From Frankia casuarinae (GTDB lineage: Bacteria; Actinomycetota; Actinomycetes; Frankiales; Frankiaceae), in the NCBI RefSeq assembly GCF_000013345.1, contig NC_007777.1, positions 2,046,001 to 2,110,000 on the forward strand: a DNA stretch of 64,000 nt, given 5' to 3'. The notes beneath the pieces were generated by a model that made no database searches, was not told the DNA's origin, and saw only the letters and a program-made list of their open reading frames with translations. The stretch's first letter is position 1. The number at the start of each line of letters is the position of its first letter. The position numbers and the translations under genes were made by a program. This document shows positions 53,471-61,933 of the stretch, in pieces.

Positions 53471-53539
53471 TCGACAGACAGGGGAGTCAGTCGTATATAT
53501 GGCCTGGGCCTTGCTACCGAGCGCCGACCGCCCTAGACT
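53471..53539 (+). promoter_or_regulatory. two tandem sigma-70-type promoters
   Basis: P1: TCGACA (53471-53476), 17 nt, TATATA (53494-53499). P2: TTGCTA (53511-53516), 17 nt, TAGACT (53534-53539). Both have optimal spacing and face the gene starting at 53588. They lie outside the neighbouring IS element. Confidence 0.6.
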
Positions 53540-53587
53540 CGACTGAGCGAGAGGTCATCTTCGGCGCGCGAGGGGAACTCCATCTGC

Positions 53588-54775
53588 ATGTCACAAAAGA
53601 GCACATCGCGCAAAAATGTTCTGCTTATTTCCCTGGACACGCTGCGCGCCGACGTCGCATACTCAGGAATCTTCCCGACGTTGCGCGGACTCAGCGAGTC
53701 CAGCGTCATGTTCAGTCAGGCGATATCCTCTTCACCGTTAACCCCGGTCAGCCATGCCACGGTGCTGTCGGGCAGGCAGCCACCGGTACACGGGGTGCGA
53801 CACCTGTTCCAGGAATCGATGAACTCTGAGGTGACGACACTCGCCGAGGTGCTGCGAGAGCAGGGGTACGCCACCGGCGCGGTCGTCGCCTCACCTGGAA
53901 TGAACGCCTGGTACGGTCTCGGCCGCGGCTTCGACCACTATGACGATTGGGTTCCCCCGTTGGCCGACGGTGGTGACGCGCTGCGGGTGGTCGACGTCGA
54001 ACTGCGCGGCACCGCGATGAAGCGGGCGCCGATGGTCACCGAACGGGCGTTGCGGTGGTTCGAGCGCCAAGGGCCGAGGCCGGTGCTGCTGTTCGCGCAC
54101 TATTTCGACTCCCACTGGCCCTATGAACCACCGGAGGACGTGGGCATTCCCGTGCGCAACCCTTACGAGGGCGAAGTCGCCTACATGGACCGCAGCGTCG
54201 GACACCTGCTCGACGGGCTGGTCGAGCGCGGCCTTGTCCTCGAGGACACCGCTGTCGTGCTGTTCTCCGACCACGGCGAGGACCTCGGCGGCTGGTACCC
54301 CGACGACCATGCGGGCGAGCTGGGCCATCCTGAGGAGCGTGGGCACGGCACCCTGCTGTTCGACGTGACCCAACGAGTCCCGCTGATCGTGCGTGCGTCG
54401 TGGGCAGGCTCGCCGGGCACTGTGGTGGACAGCCAGGTTCGGCTGGCCGACGTGATGAGCACAATCCTGGAACTAGTGGACGTTCCCGCGCCGGAGACCG
54501 ACGGGGTGTCGCTGGTGCCAATGATGAAGTCGGGCACCACCGCCGAGGACCTGCCCGCCTACTGCGAGACGTTCTACCGGCTCGAACTCGCCAAGGCAGA
54601 CCCGCGCTGGCGCCACCTCAAGGCGCTCACCGCGGTCCGCAAACCCGACCACAAGATCATCTGGGAACGCGGAACCGAGAACGTGGAGCTCTACGATCTG
54701 GTTAACGACCCGGCGGAACGCTCGCCCTACGGGTTCTTCGGCCAGGCCCCGCGAAGGGGTTCGGATGAGTCTTGA
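53588..54775 (+). CDS. sulfatase-fold (alkaline phosphatase superfamily) enzyme 2 (395 aa)
   Basis: Sulfatase fold: VLLISLDTLRAD (metal Asp), VVLFSDHGEDLGGW (Asp-His) and RGHGTLLFDVTQRVPLIV. The nucleophile position is Thr (SPLTPVSHATVLSG) and Arg is replaced by His, the same change as in the enzyme at 41130-42554, so it is not a formylglycine sulfatase. AGGGGA lies upstream of the ATG at 53588. First gene of the plus-strand arm, followed with 11-nt overlap by a DUF6027-like gene. Confidence 0.78.
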   Translation: MSQKSTSRKNVLLISLDTLRADVAYSGIFPTLRGLSESSVMFSQAISSSPLTPVSHATVLSGRQPPVHGVRHLFQESMNSEVTTLAEVLREQGYATGAVVASPGMNAWYGLGRGFDHYDDWVPPLADGGDALRVVDVELRGTAMKRAPMVTERALRWFERQGPRPVLLFAHYFDSHWPYEPPEDVGIPVRNPYEGEVAYMDRSVGHLLDGLVERGLVLEDTAVVLFSDHGEDLGGWYPDDHAGELGHPEERGHGTLLFDVTQRVPLIVRASWAGSPGTVVDSQVRLADVMSTILELVDVPAPETDGVSLVPMMKSGTTAEDLPAYCETFYRLELAKADPRWRHLKALTAVRKPDHKIIWERGTENVELYDLVNDPAERSPYGFFGQAPRRGSDES

Positions 54776-55178
54776 CGCATCCTCGTGGACCGACGCCGAG
54801 GGCGTGCCGGTGGTACGGCTGCTGCGCTGGCGCGGGGAGTGGTCCGCGGAAGACCCGGATGCCAACTTCCGTGCCGAGGTCGCCGACTACACCCGGCTCG
54901 AACCGCTGACCACGGTGAGCACCCTGGCGAGCAGGCTGGAGATCCCGGTCGGCGCGCTGGTGCGCTACGTGCTGGCGAGATGGGCCACCGGCGGCAGCGC
55001 GGGGCTACTGGAACTGGGGCCCACAATGGTGCGCAGGATGTGGGAGCCGGTACGCACCGCCGAGGAGGCCGACTCCGACGAACATCGGCTCGCCGCCTAC
55101 CATCAGCTGCGGCAGATGCTCTCCTGGCTCAAGGTTCCCTTGGACGATCCAACGGTCTACCCGGTGGCCGGTGAGTGA
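54765..55178 (+). CDS. DUF6027-like small protein (137 aa)
   Basis: DPDANFRAEVADYTRLEPL, IPVGALVRYVLARWATGGSA and AAYHQLRQMLSWLKVPLDD match, from memory, an actinobacterial family of unknown function (DUF6027). The middle resembles a small HTH (STLASRLEIPVGALVRYVLA). ATG overlaps the stop of the sulfatase-fold gene, so coupled. Could be an accessory or regulatory subunit. Confidence 0.6.
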   Translation: MSLDASSWTDAEGVPVVRLLRWRGEWSAEDPDANFRAEVADYTRLEPLTTVSTLASRLEIPVGALVRYVLARWATGGSAGLLELGPTMVRRMWEPVRTAEEADSDEHRLAAYHQLRQMLSWLKVPLDDPTVYPVAGE

Positions 55179-55639
55179 GGCGGGCGGGCTCCCACCCGCG
55201 GCGAGGGTGGCCGGCGGAGCGTCAGGGGCACGCTGTTGCGCCATTCACCTGCACCCCGCGGCTGCAGCTCTACGGGTTCGCTCGACGGTCGTAGACTGGC
55301 CCCGGACACGATCATCCTCGCCCTCGACGATCAGCGTCGGCTGCCCACCGCGCTGCGCGCGGAACTCGGGCGGCACGTACCCGACTAACGTGCGGCGGGC
55401 ACGCTGCCTGCGGTGGACGACGCAGGCTGGGTGGCCGGCGAGCGGTGCGGAATGGTCGACGGCCCGCGCCCGCAGGTGGCCCGGACCTGGTTGGGCCTAA
55501 TGGTCGCTGACCGCAGGCGCCCCCCGAGCCGGTTCAGTCGCTGCTGGAGGGTGGTCCGGCAACGCCGCCGGCTGCCGGTGGCGGTCGTCGAGCAGGTGCG
55601 CGCCCCGCGTCGTAGCAGCCTGTCGAGAGCAGCGCAACC
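55179..55639. other. intergenic region before the LacI-type gene
   Basis: No intact gene. One plus-strand frame reads TIILALDDQRRLPTALRAEL and stops soon after, and further pieces look like decayed coding sequence. The promoter and possible operator of the LacI-type gene should lie in the last 100 bp; no clear palindrome was found. Confidence 0.4.
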
Positions 55640-56752
55640 ATGACGATCAGGACTCAAGCCACTGAACTGGCCGCTCGGCTGCCGGCCGGCCCGACTGTGC
55701 GCGAGCGTGAGCCGGTGGCGGGCGGGCGGGTCACCCGCGACGACGTGGCGCGGTTGGCGGGCACCTCGACGGCAGTGGTCAGCTACGTGGTCAACGGTGG
55801 CCCGCGACCGGTCGCGGGCGCCACGAGGGCCAGAGTGCTAGCTGCGATTGAGCAACTGGGGTACCGGCCCAACGCCCTGGCCCGAGGGCTGAGCATGCGC
55901 GGGGTAATGCTGCTGGGGCTGGTGGTGCCCGACGCAGCCAACCCGTTCTTCGCACGGTTAGTCCACGCGGTCGAGCGGGCAGCGGCCCGCCGGGGACACC
56001 TGTTGCTGGTAGGCAACACGGCGTTTTCCCCTAGCGCGGAAGAGCACTACCTTGACGCATTCTCACGGCTCTCCCCCGCCGCGCTCATCGTAGTCAACTC
56101 CGCGGATACCCCCGGGATCCGACACGTCCTGTCGATGCTGGACTGCCGAGTGGTGCTGCTCCACAAGCGAGTCATCGGCTTCCACGGGCCGCTGGTCATC
56201 GGCGACGACTACCGAGGGGGCTGGCTGGCCGCCGAGCACCTGGTCGGCCATGGCCGTAAGAGGCCGCTGTGTCTGAGCGGTCCGGACCGGGAGTCCCCGG
56301 TGGCCGACCGCGAGCGGGGGTTCTCCGCCGCGCTGCGGGCTGCGGGCGCCCCCGTCACCTCGGTGCTGCGCAGCGGCTTCCTCCGTGCCGAGGCCATGCG
56401 CGCTACGCTGGCGGCCATAGCGGGCAGCTACCAGCCGGACGCGATCTTCGCTACCACCGAGGAGCATGCGCACGGGGTGCTCGCTGCGGCGCGGGCTGCG
56501 GGGGTGCGGGTGCCCGACGACCTGGCCGTGCTGGCCATGGACGGGCTACCGGAAGGTGAGTTCGCCGCGCCGCCGTTGTCGACCGTGGCGGTAGACATCG
56601 CGGGCTTCGCCGATATGGCGGTAAACGAGGCCCTGAACCCCGGACCGGGCGACACCCGGGTAACCGTCTTCGGCGTGCGGCTGGTTCCGCGTCTCAGCTG
56701 CGGGTGCGCCCCGGCGCCCGCTCGGACCAGTACGTCCACTACGGACGTCTGA
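55640..56752 (+). CDS. LacI-family transcriptional regulator (370 aa)
   Basis: N-terminal HTH after an unusual 30-residue leader: VTRDDVARLAGTSTAVVSYV, VNGGPRPVAGATRARVLAAI and the hinge LGYRPNALARGLSMR. The effector domain is of the periplasmic-binding-protein type (LGLVVPDAANPFFARLVHAV, DDLAVLAMDGLPEGEFAAPP). It probably controls the nearby transporter, P450 or core operons, with a nucleoside or sugar as effector (inferred). Confidence 0.88.
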   Translation: MTIRTQATELAARLPAGPTVREREPVAGGRVTRDDVARLAGTSTAVVSYVVNGGPRPVAGATRARVLAAIEQLGYRPNALARGLSMRGVMLLGLVVPDAANPFFARLVHAVERAAARRGHLLLVGNTAFSPSAEEHYLDAFSRLSPAALIVVNSADTPGIRHVLSMLDCRVVLLHKRVIGFHGPLVIGDDYRGGWLAAEHLVGHGRKRPLCLSGPDRESPVADRERGFSAALRAAGAPVTSVLRSGFLRAEAMRATLAAIAGSYQPDAIFATTEEHAHGVLAAARAAGVRVPDDLAVLAMDGLPEGEFAAPPLSTVAVDIAGFADMAVNEALNPGPGDTRVTVFGVRLVPRLSCGCAPAPARTSTSTTDV

Positions 56753-56767
56753 TCCGGGCTCACCCAC

Positions 56768-58114
56768 ATGAACCCGTCCCCGATGTTGAGGAGCAGACAT
56801 TTGCCGACCCCCCATAACCGGGACCGGTCGGCGCTACGGATCCTGCTGACGAGCATGATCGGCAGCGCCATCGAATGGTACGACTTCTACCTGTACTCCA
56901 CCGCGTCGGCGCTGGTACTGGGGCCGCTGTTCTTCCCTAAGAGCTCGCCTCAGGCCCAGATCCTGGCTGTGTTCGCGACCTACGCAGCCGGCTTTCTGGC
57001 CCGGCCAATCGGTGGCCTGCTTGCCGGACACCTCGGCGACCGGGTCGGGCGCAAGTCGATCCTGGTGCTGACTCTCGGCGTGATGGGGATGGCCACGTTT
57101 CTCGTCGGCCTGCTGCCTACCAGCAACCAGGTCGGGGTGCTGGCCCCCGCGCTGCTGATCGTGCTGCGCGTGTTGCAGGGGATCGGCATCGGCGGCGAGT
57201 GGGGCGGCGGGGTGCTGCTGGCGGTGGAGAACGCCCCACCGGGCCGGGGCGGATGGTACAGCAGCTGGCCGCTGCTGGGGTTCCCGGTCGGCCTCGCGTT
57301 GAGCACCCTCACCTGGACGGCGCTGGCCCAGCTGCCCAGGCAGGAGCTACTGTCCTGGGGCTGGCGTCTCCCGTTCCTGGCCTCTGTGGTGCTGGTGGGC
57401 ATCGGACTGTACGTGCGACTGGGCATCGCCGAGACCCCTGAGTTCAGCCAGGCCAGGGCCGCGGGCGAGGTGGTGCGGCTACCGGTGGCACAGGTCCTGC
57501 GCGAGCAGCCGCGCCACGTGCTGTGCGGGCTACTGGCGGCGCTCGGAGTGGGCAGCACGGTCTCGCTCTACAGCGTCTTCCTGCTGTCCACCGTGGCCAC
57601 AGGAGGTGGTCGCCACGATGTCGCGCTGACTGCACTGGTCATCAGCGCCGCGTTGCAGTGTCTCTCGATACCGCTGTTCGCCACACTGTCGGATCGGATC
57701 GGGCGCAAACCATTGATGGTGTTCGGTTACGCGGTCGCCGCAGCGACCACCGTCCCGGCGCTGCTGTGGTTCGACAGTGGAAACCTACTCGCGGTGAGCG
57801 CAATCTACGTCATGGCCATATCGATCGGGCACGGCGGCTGCTATGGTAATCTCGCGGCATTCCTCTCCGAGCTGTTCCCGCCTACCCGGCGATTCTCCGC
57901 GCTTGCGGTGACGTACCAAGTTGGTGTCACCGTCGCCAGCTTCCTCCCGTTGGCCGCCACAGCGATTGCCTCCGGCACGCGCATGACCGTCGATGTCGCA
58001 CTGCTGTTCTGCGGTGTCGCCACCGTCGCCGCGATCGCGACTTCCCTGGCACCCCAACCTTTCATGCCATCCACCACCACCCCCGTAGGCGATCATGTAG
58101 CTACCGTGAGCTAA
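56768..58114 (+). CDS. MFS transporter, MHS (metabolite:H+ symporter) type (448 aa)
   Basis: MHS-family start IGSAIEWYDFYLYSTASALV and the loop AGHLGDRVGRKSILVLTLGV, with a second copy SDRIGRKPLMVFGYAV halfway. About twelve TM helices. It lies 15 bp after the LacI-type gene. In this setting it may import a precursor or export the product; direction is not shown by the sequence. Confidence 0.85.
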   Translation: MNPSPMLRSRHLPTPHNRDRSALRILLTSMIGSAIEWYDFYLYSTASALVLGPLFFPKSSPQAQILAVFATYAAGFLARPIGGLLAGHLGDRVGRKSILVLTLGVMGMATFLVGLLPTSNQVGVLAPALLIVLRVLQGIGIGGEWGGGVLLAVENAPPGRGGWYSSWPLLGFPVGLALSTLTWTALAQLPRQELLSWGWRLPFLASVVLVGIGLYVRLGIAETPEFSQARAAGEVVRLPVAQVLREQPRHVLCGLLAALGVGSTVSLYSVFLLSTVATGGGRHDVALTALVISAALQCLSIPLFATLSDRIGRKPLMVFGYAVAAATTVPALLWFDSGNLLAVSAIYVMAISIGHGGCYGNLAAFLSELFPPTRRFSALAVTYQVGVTVASFLPLAATAIASGTRMTVDVALLFCGVATVAAIATSLAPQPFMPSTTTPVGDHVATVS

Positions 58115-58159
58115 TCACACTCGTCGCTCCCCTTTGCTGATCTGAGAGAGGACATCCAC

Positions 58160-59347
58160 ATGGCGACCCTACCCGACCTCGGTGATGCCGACGCCCTGCG
58201 GGACTGGCACACCTCCTTCCGTGCGATCCGCGAACACCAACGGATGTACTGGGATGACGCCGTCGGCGCGTGGCTGGTAACTCGGCACGCCGACGTCGAG
58301 ATGGGCCTGTACGACCACCGGCTGTCCTCACAGGGCCCGACGTCATTCATGGCCCAACTGTCCGCCGAAGACCTGGCGAAATTCGCCGACCTGCAACGAT
58401 TCTACGAAAGCTGGATGGTCTTCTCCAACGAGCCTTACCACACCGTTGTGCGCGGGTCGGTGCAACGCGTGCTGACCCCGAGAGCGGTGCAGAAACGCCA
58501 AGAGGCGGTCCGCGCCGCGGCGCGGTCACTGTTGGACCGGGCCAGAGCGGAGGTCGTCGACGTCAACAGCGACTTCGCCAGACCGCTGGCCACGGCGGTG
58601 ATCTCGGAGGTGCTCGGTGTTCCAGAGCAGGAGTGGGACAACTGCTCCCGCTGGTCGCACCACATCATCGACTTCATCAGTGCGCCGCAGCCGGATGCGT
58701 CGCGGGCCATGGCTGCGGCGGAGTCCTACGACCAGATGTGCGACTATGTCTACCACCTGGTGGAGGAACATCGCCGCACCGGCCGCGACGACTCGCCGAT
58801 GCTGGCCGTGGCCGACGTCGGCGCGCACGCGGTGGTGGGCACGTTCGCGCAGTTCATGACCGGCGGCTGCGACCCGATCTCGGCCGCGATCGCCAACGCG
58901 GTGGCCACGTTGCTCGCCCACCCCGACCAGATGCAGAGACTGGAGCGCGACCGCTCACTGATCCCGACCGCGATAGAGGAGTTCATCCGTTACGAGTCCC
59001 CATTCACCCTCGTGCCCAGAGTGGTGACCGAGCCGATGACCGTGGCCGGGCAGCACCTCCACGAAGGCTCTCGGGTACTGTTCATGCTGCTGGCCGCCAA
59101 TCGCGACCCTGGTGTGTTTGAACGTCCGGACGAGGTGGACGTCGGCCGTTCACCCAATCCGCACCTGGGCTTCGGCAAAGGCAGCCATTACTGCATCGGC
59201 GCGGGCTTGGCCCGGCTGGAGATGACCGAGTCGATCGAGGCGATCATCGACATGGCGCCGAACCTGGAGTTGGCAGGCCAGGTGGAATGGTCCAGCAGCT
59301 TGGGTCTGCGGTCTGCGGTGAAACTCCCGGTATCGGTGTCCCGATAG
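58160..59347 (+). CDS. cytochrome P450 lacking the I-helix Thr (395 aa)
   Basis: P450 fold with the heme loop LGFGKGSHYCIGAGLARLEM (Cys ligand) and ExxR in EEFIRYESPF. The I-helix, normally AGxDTT, reads TGGCDPISAA: the acid is kept but the oxygen-activating Thr is Pro/Ile. Such P450s often use substrate groups for proton delivery or do unusual chemistry. GAGAGGA precedes the ATG. A tailoring oxidation of the nucleoside is the likely role. Confidence 0.88.
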   Translation: MATLPDLGDADALRDWHTSFRAIREHQRMYWDDAVGAWLVTRHADVEMGLYDHRLSSQGPTSFMAQLSAEDLAKFADLQRFYESWMVFSNEPYHTVVRGSVQRVLTPRAVQKRQEAVRAAARSLLDRARAEVVDVNSDFARPLATAVISEVLGVPEQEWDNCSRWSHHIIDFISAPQPDASRAMAAAESYDQMCDYVYHLVEEHRRTGRDDSPMLAVADVGAHAVVGTFAQFMTGGCDPISAAIANAVATLLAHPDQMQRLERDRSLIPTAIEEFIRYESPFTLVPRVVTEPMTVAGQHLHEGSRVLFMLLAANRDPGVFERPDEVDVGRSPNPHLGFGKGSHYCIGAGLARLEMTESIEAIIDMAPNLELAGQVEWSSSLGLRSAVKLPVSVSR

Positions 59348-59700
59348 CGCCCACCACGTGACGGTCAATTCGGATACTGGCCGCTGACCGCGGTCACGCT
59401 GACGTCCGCCACCGTGTTCGAATAGCCGGCGTGCGCGGGCGACAACACTTCTGGCGCGACGCATGCTGCTCGCGCAGGTGGTTCGCAGGGCGCCATGCAT
59501 ACCTGGATTTGGCTCAAGCCACGCCTTTTCAGTTCGATCAATATAGCCGTCCCCAGGCATCACACTGGGGTGCGGGCTGGAGAGGCTCATGCGCAGATGA
59601 CGCTGGACGAGCGGGTGGGTGAAGGGCGTGTGCTCGTTGACCGACAACGAAGCGGCCACTCCGCTTGCGTGGCCCTGGTAGGAAGGGCTGAAGGGCCTCG
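59348..59700. other. gap between P450 and adenosine deaminase genes
   Basis: About 350 bp with no supported gene. Possible promoter region for the deaminase gene. No clear repeat or hairpin. Confidence 0.4.
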
Positions 59701-60699
59701 GTGCCTATTTTCCACCAGTCGCTTTCGGAACGCGGATCCGATGCCGTGAACCGGTGCGAACTGCACTGCCATCTCGACGGCTCGGTCCGGCTGAACACAC
59801 TGGCCAACATGGCCGCAGCAGCACGACTGACCCTCGTCGCGCCCATCGAGCGTCTGGCCGTCGCACCGGAGGACGTGGGAGATCTGCCCTCCTTCCTGAC
59901 ATACATCGACATTGCCCTGGACGTGCTGCAGACCCCGGATGCGCTGCGCCGGACCGCCGCTGAACTGGTCGCGGACTGGGCCGCCGATGGGGTCGACTAT
60001 GGTGAAGCCCGCTTCGCTCCGCAGCTGCACACCCGCGCGGACATGGCGATCGACGATGCGATTATCGCGGTGGCCGACGGCTTGGCGGAGGGAACGCGCG
60101 CACATGGAGTCGGCTCCGCGCTGATCGTATGTTGCCTACGCCAGCAGTCTCCGGAGATCAGTCTCATGGTCGCCGACGCCGCCGCGCGGCTACGGCACGT
60201 CGTCGCTGGTCTGGATCTGGCGGGCGACGAGCGGGTCCTTGGCGCGCGACACGTCGAGGCATTCAACCTGGCGCACAGCCAAGGTATCCCGGTGACCGTT
60301 CACGCGGGCGAGGCGGTCGGTCCCGAGAGCGTGTGGGAAGCGTTGGACGTGCTCGGCGCCTGGCGTATCGGGCATGGGGTACGCAGCGTCGAGGAAGCGG
60401 CGCTACTGGATCGTCTGCGCCGGGATCAGATCGTGCTGGAAACTTGTCCACGCTCCAATGTGCTGACGCGGGCCGTGCCCGCGCTGGCGGCACATCCAGT
60501 GGCGCGTTTCCTGAACGAGGACATCCGCGCAACGGTCAACACCGACGCGCGCACCACCGCTGCTACCACTCTCACCGCCGAGCTGGATTCGCTCGCCCGG
60601 GAGTTCGGCTGGAGCGATGACGAACCCGAACTGCTATGCCGCAACGCCGCCAAGGGCGCCTTCGGTCCGCTGCTACCGACATGGCCGAAAGTCTCATAA
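59701..60699 (+). CDS. adenosine deaminase family enzyme with altered purine-N7 site (332 aa)
   Basis: Metal and catalytic motifs of adenosine deaminase are intact: ELHCHLDGSV (HxH), VTVHAGEAVG (His/Glu), RIGHGVRS (His) and the zinc Asp in TVNTDARTTA. The residue after this Asp is Asp (D296 in mouse ADA) in normal enzymes and Ala here; that Asp bonds to purine N7. Loss is what a 7-deazapurine substrate, which lacks N7, would allow. Predicted to deaminate or inactivate a tubercidin-type nucleoside. GTG start at 59701. Confidence 0.88.
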   Translation: MPIFHQSLSERGSDAVNRCELHCHLDGSVRLNTLANMAAAARLTLVAPIERLAVAPEDVGDLPSFLTYIDIALDVLQTPDALRRTAAELVADWAADGVDYGEARFAPQLHTRADMAIDDAIIAVADGLAEGTRAHGVGSALIVCCLRQQSPEISLMVADAAARLRHVVAGLDLAGDERVLGARHVEAFNLAHSQGIPVTVHAGEAVGPESVWEALDVLGAWRIGHGVRSVEEAALLDRLRRDQIVLETCPRSNVLTRAVPALAAHPVARFLNEDIRATVNTDARTTAATTLTAELDSLAREFGWSDDEPELLCRNAAKGAFGPLLPTWPKVS

Positions 60700-60923
60700 C
60701 CATCCTGCTCACTGCGGGGATGTGTGACGAGTCGACCAATGCCTGGTACAGGACAATCTGTCCGGCGACGTTGCGCTCGGGCAGCAGTGCCAGGCAGACG
60801 CTGCCAGACGCGGGCCTCGGCCCAGCCGTGTCGCCGCCGCCAGAGGTCGCTCTCCACACCCCGAACAAACCCGTCGGCGAACATCTGCCCGCAGTGGCAC
60901 CGCGAGCACCGGGTCGCGGCAGG
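60700..60923. other. convergent intergenic region
   Basis: Lies between the ADA gene (plus) and the kinase gene (minus). A minus-strand frame (ERNVAGQIVLYQALVDSSHI) faintly resembles an alpha/beta-hydrolase fragment, but no intact gene is present. Confidence 0.3.
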
Positions 60924-61799
60924 TCAGGTCAGAGCCGGCAGGCCCAGCACACGCGCGGCCCAGGGCAGGGCGATGCGTAGCTGAACCAGCTGGATGCCGC
61001 GGACCCCCGGTGCGTCGGGGATAGGCGGCTGGCCTGCGCGCGCGGCGAAGAAACCCGCCACGTGCGCGGCCATAGCCGGGTCGAGGTCGGCTACGACCCG
61101 CTCGGGTAGCGGACCGCCCTCGGCACGCAGGCTCGGCAGCCAAAACGCGATGTCAAACTCAGGATTGCCGATGGCGGCGTGGTTCCAGTCGAACAGGACC
61201 GCACGGCCTTTGCGTAGGAAGACGTTGTCGCTGCGTACGTCGAGATGGAGGGTGGAACGCCCGGCGAGCGTCTGGCTGTCGGCCGCGCCGAGCAGAGCAG
61301 GCAGCGCCCGGTCCAGCCAGCCGTGCGTGCACAGGCCGAGCGAGAGGAAAGGGCCGGGGTCTTCTGCGACCAGCCGCCAGCCCTGCTGGCAGTAGGGGCT
61401 GGCCTCGATAGCCGGCAGGTCGGCGGGGGCGGGCACCCGGTGCAGCTCGGCCAGGCTTGTCTGCACTGCCTCGATCGCCTCGGGAGTCCACGGCGGCGGC
61501 CACTCGCCGTCGGAGAGGTTCTCCAGCACCAGCATCGGAGTCGCGCCGTCGTCGTCCCACCCTAGCGATTCAGGCAGGAACGACCCACCCAGTGAGGAGT
61601 AGACCGCGTGCTCGGTACGTAGCCAGGCCCCTGTCTCCTCATTGACCGCCTGCTTGACGAAGACAGAACGGCCCCCGGCCAGCTCGACGACCCAACGACG
61701 GTTCGGGGTGTAGCCTCTGTCGGTGATCGCGCGGGCGGCAACCACACGATCACCCAAGATCCGACGCAGCCGCTCGGCATCGGCCAAACTGAGTTCCAC
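60924..61799 (-). CDS. aminoglycoside phosphotransferase (APH)-family kinase (291 aa)
   Basis: Kinase fold: RSVFVKQAVNEE (ATP Lys), STLHLDVRSDNVFLRKGR (catalytic loop, HxDxxxxN) and VLFDWNHAAIGNPEFDIAFW (Mg Asp). Likely phosphorylates a small hydroxylated compound; self-resistance by phosphorylating the nucleoside is possible. Start is uncertain: the GTG at 61799 is the best in-frame codon, but no clear ribosome site precedes it. Confidence 0.78.
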   Translation of the reverse strand: MELSLADAERLRRILGDRVVAARAITDRGYTPNRRWVVELAGGRSVFVKQAVNEETGAWLRTEHAVYSSLGGSFLPESLGWDDDGATPMLVLENLSDGEWPPPWTPEAIEAVQTSLAELHRVPAPADLPAIEASPYCQQGWRLVAEDPGPFLSLGLCTHGWLDRALPALLGAADSQTLAGRSTLHLDVRSDNVFLRKGRAVLFDWNHAAIGNPEFDIAFWLPSLRAEGGPLPERVVADLDPAMAAHVAGFFAARAGQPPIPDAPGVRGIQLVQLRIALPWAARVLGLPALT

Positions 61800-61933
61800 G
61801 ACGGCATCATACTGACCATGAGTCAGCCACCCGCATCTGGATGAAGTGACGTGGGGCAACCTGCAGCGTCGGTGCTGCATAGCCAGACGAACCGATCACA
61901 CGGTGACGGCACCCCCGGGCACGTCCGCCGGCA

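Noticed and set aside
55403-55639. Possible gene just before the LacI-type regulator
   Set aside because: Short frames interrupted by stops with no clear family; looks decayed.
60572-60868. Alpha/beta-hydrolase (esterase) gene between ADA and the kinase
   Set aside because: Only one weak segment (GQIVLYQALVD) resembles the family; the frame overlaps ADA and lacks catalytic motifs.
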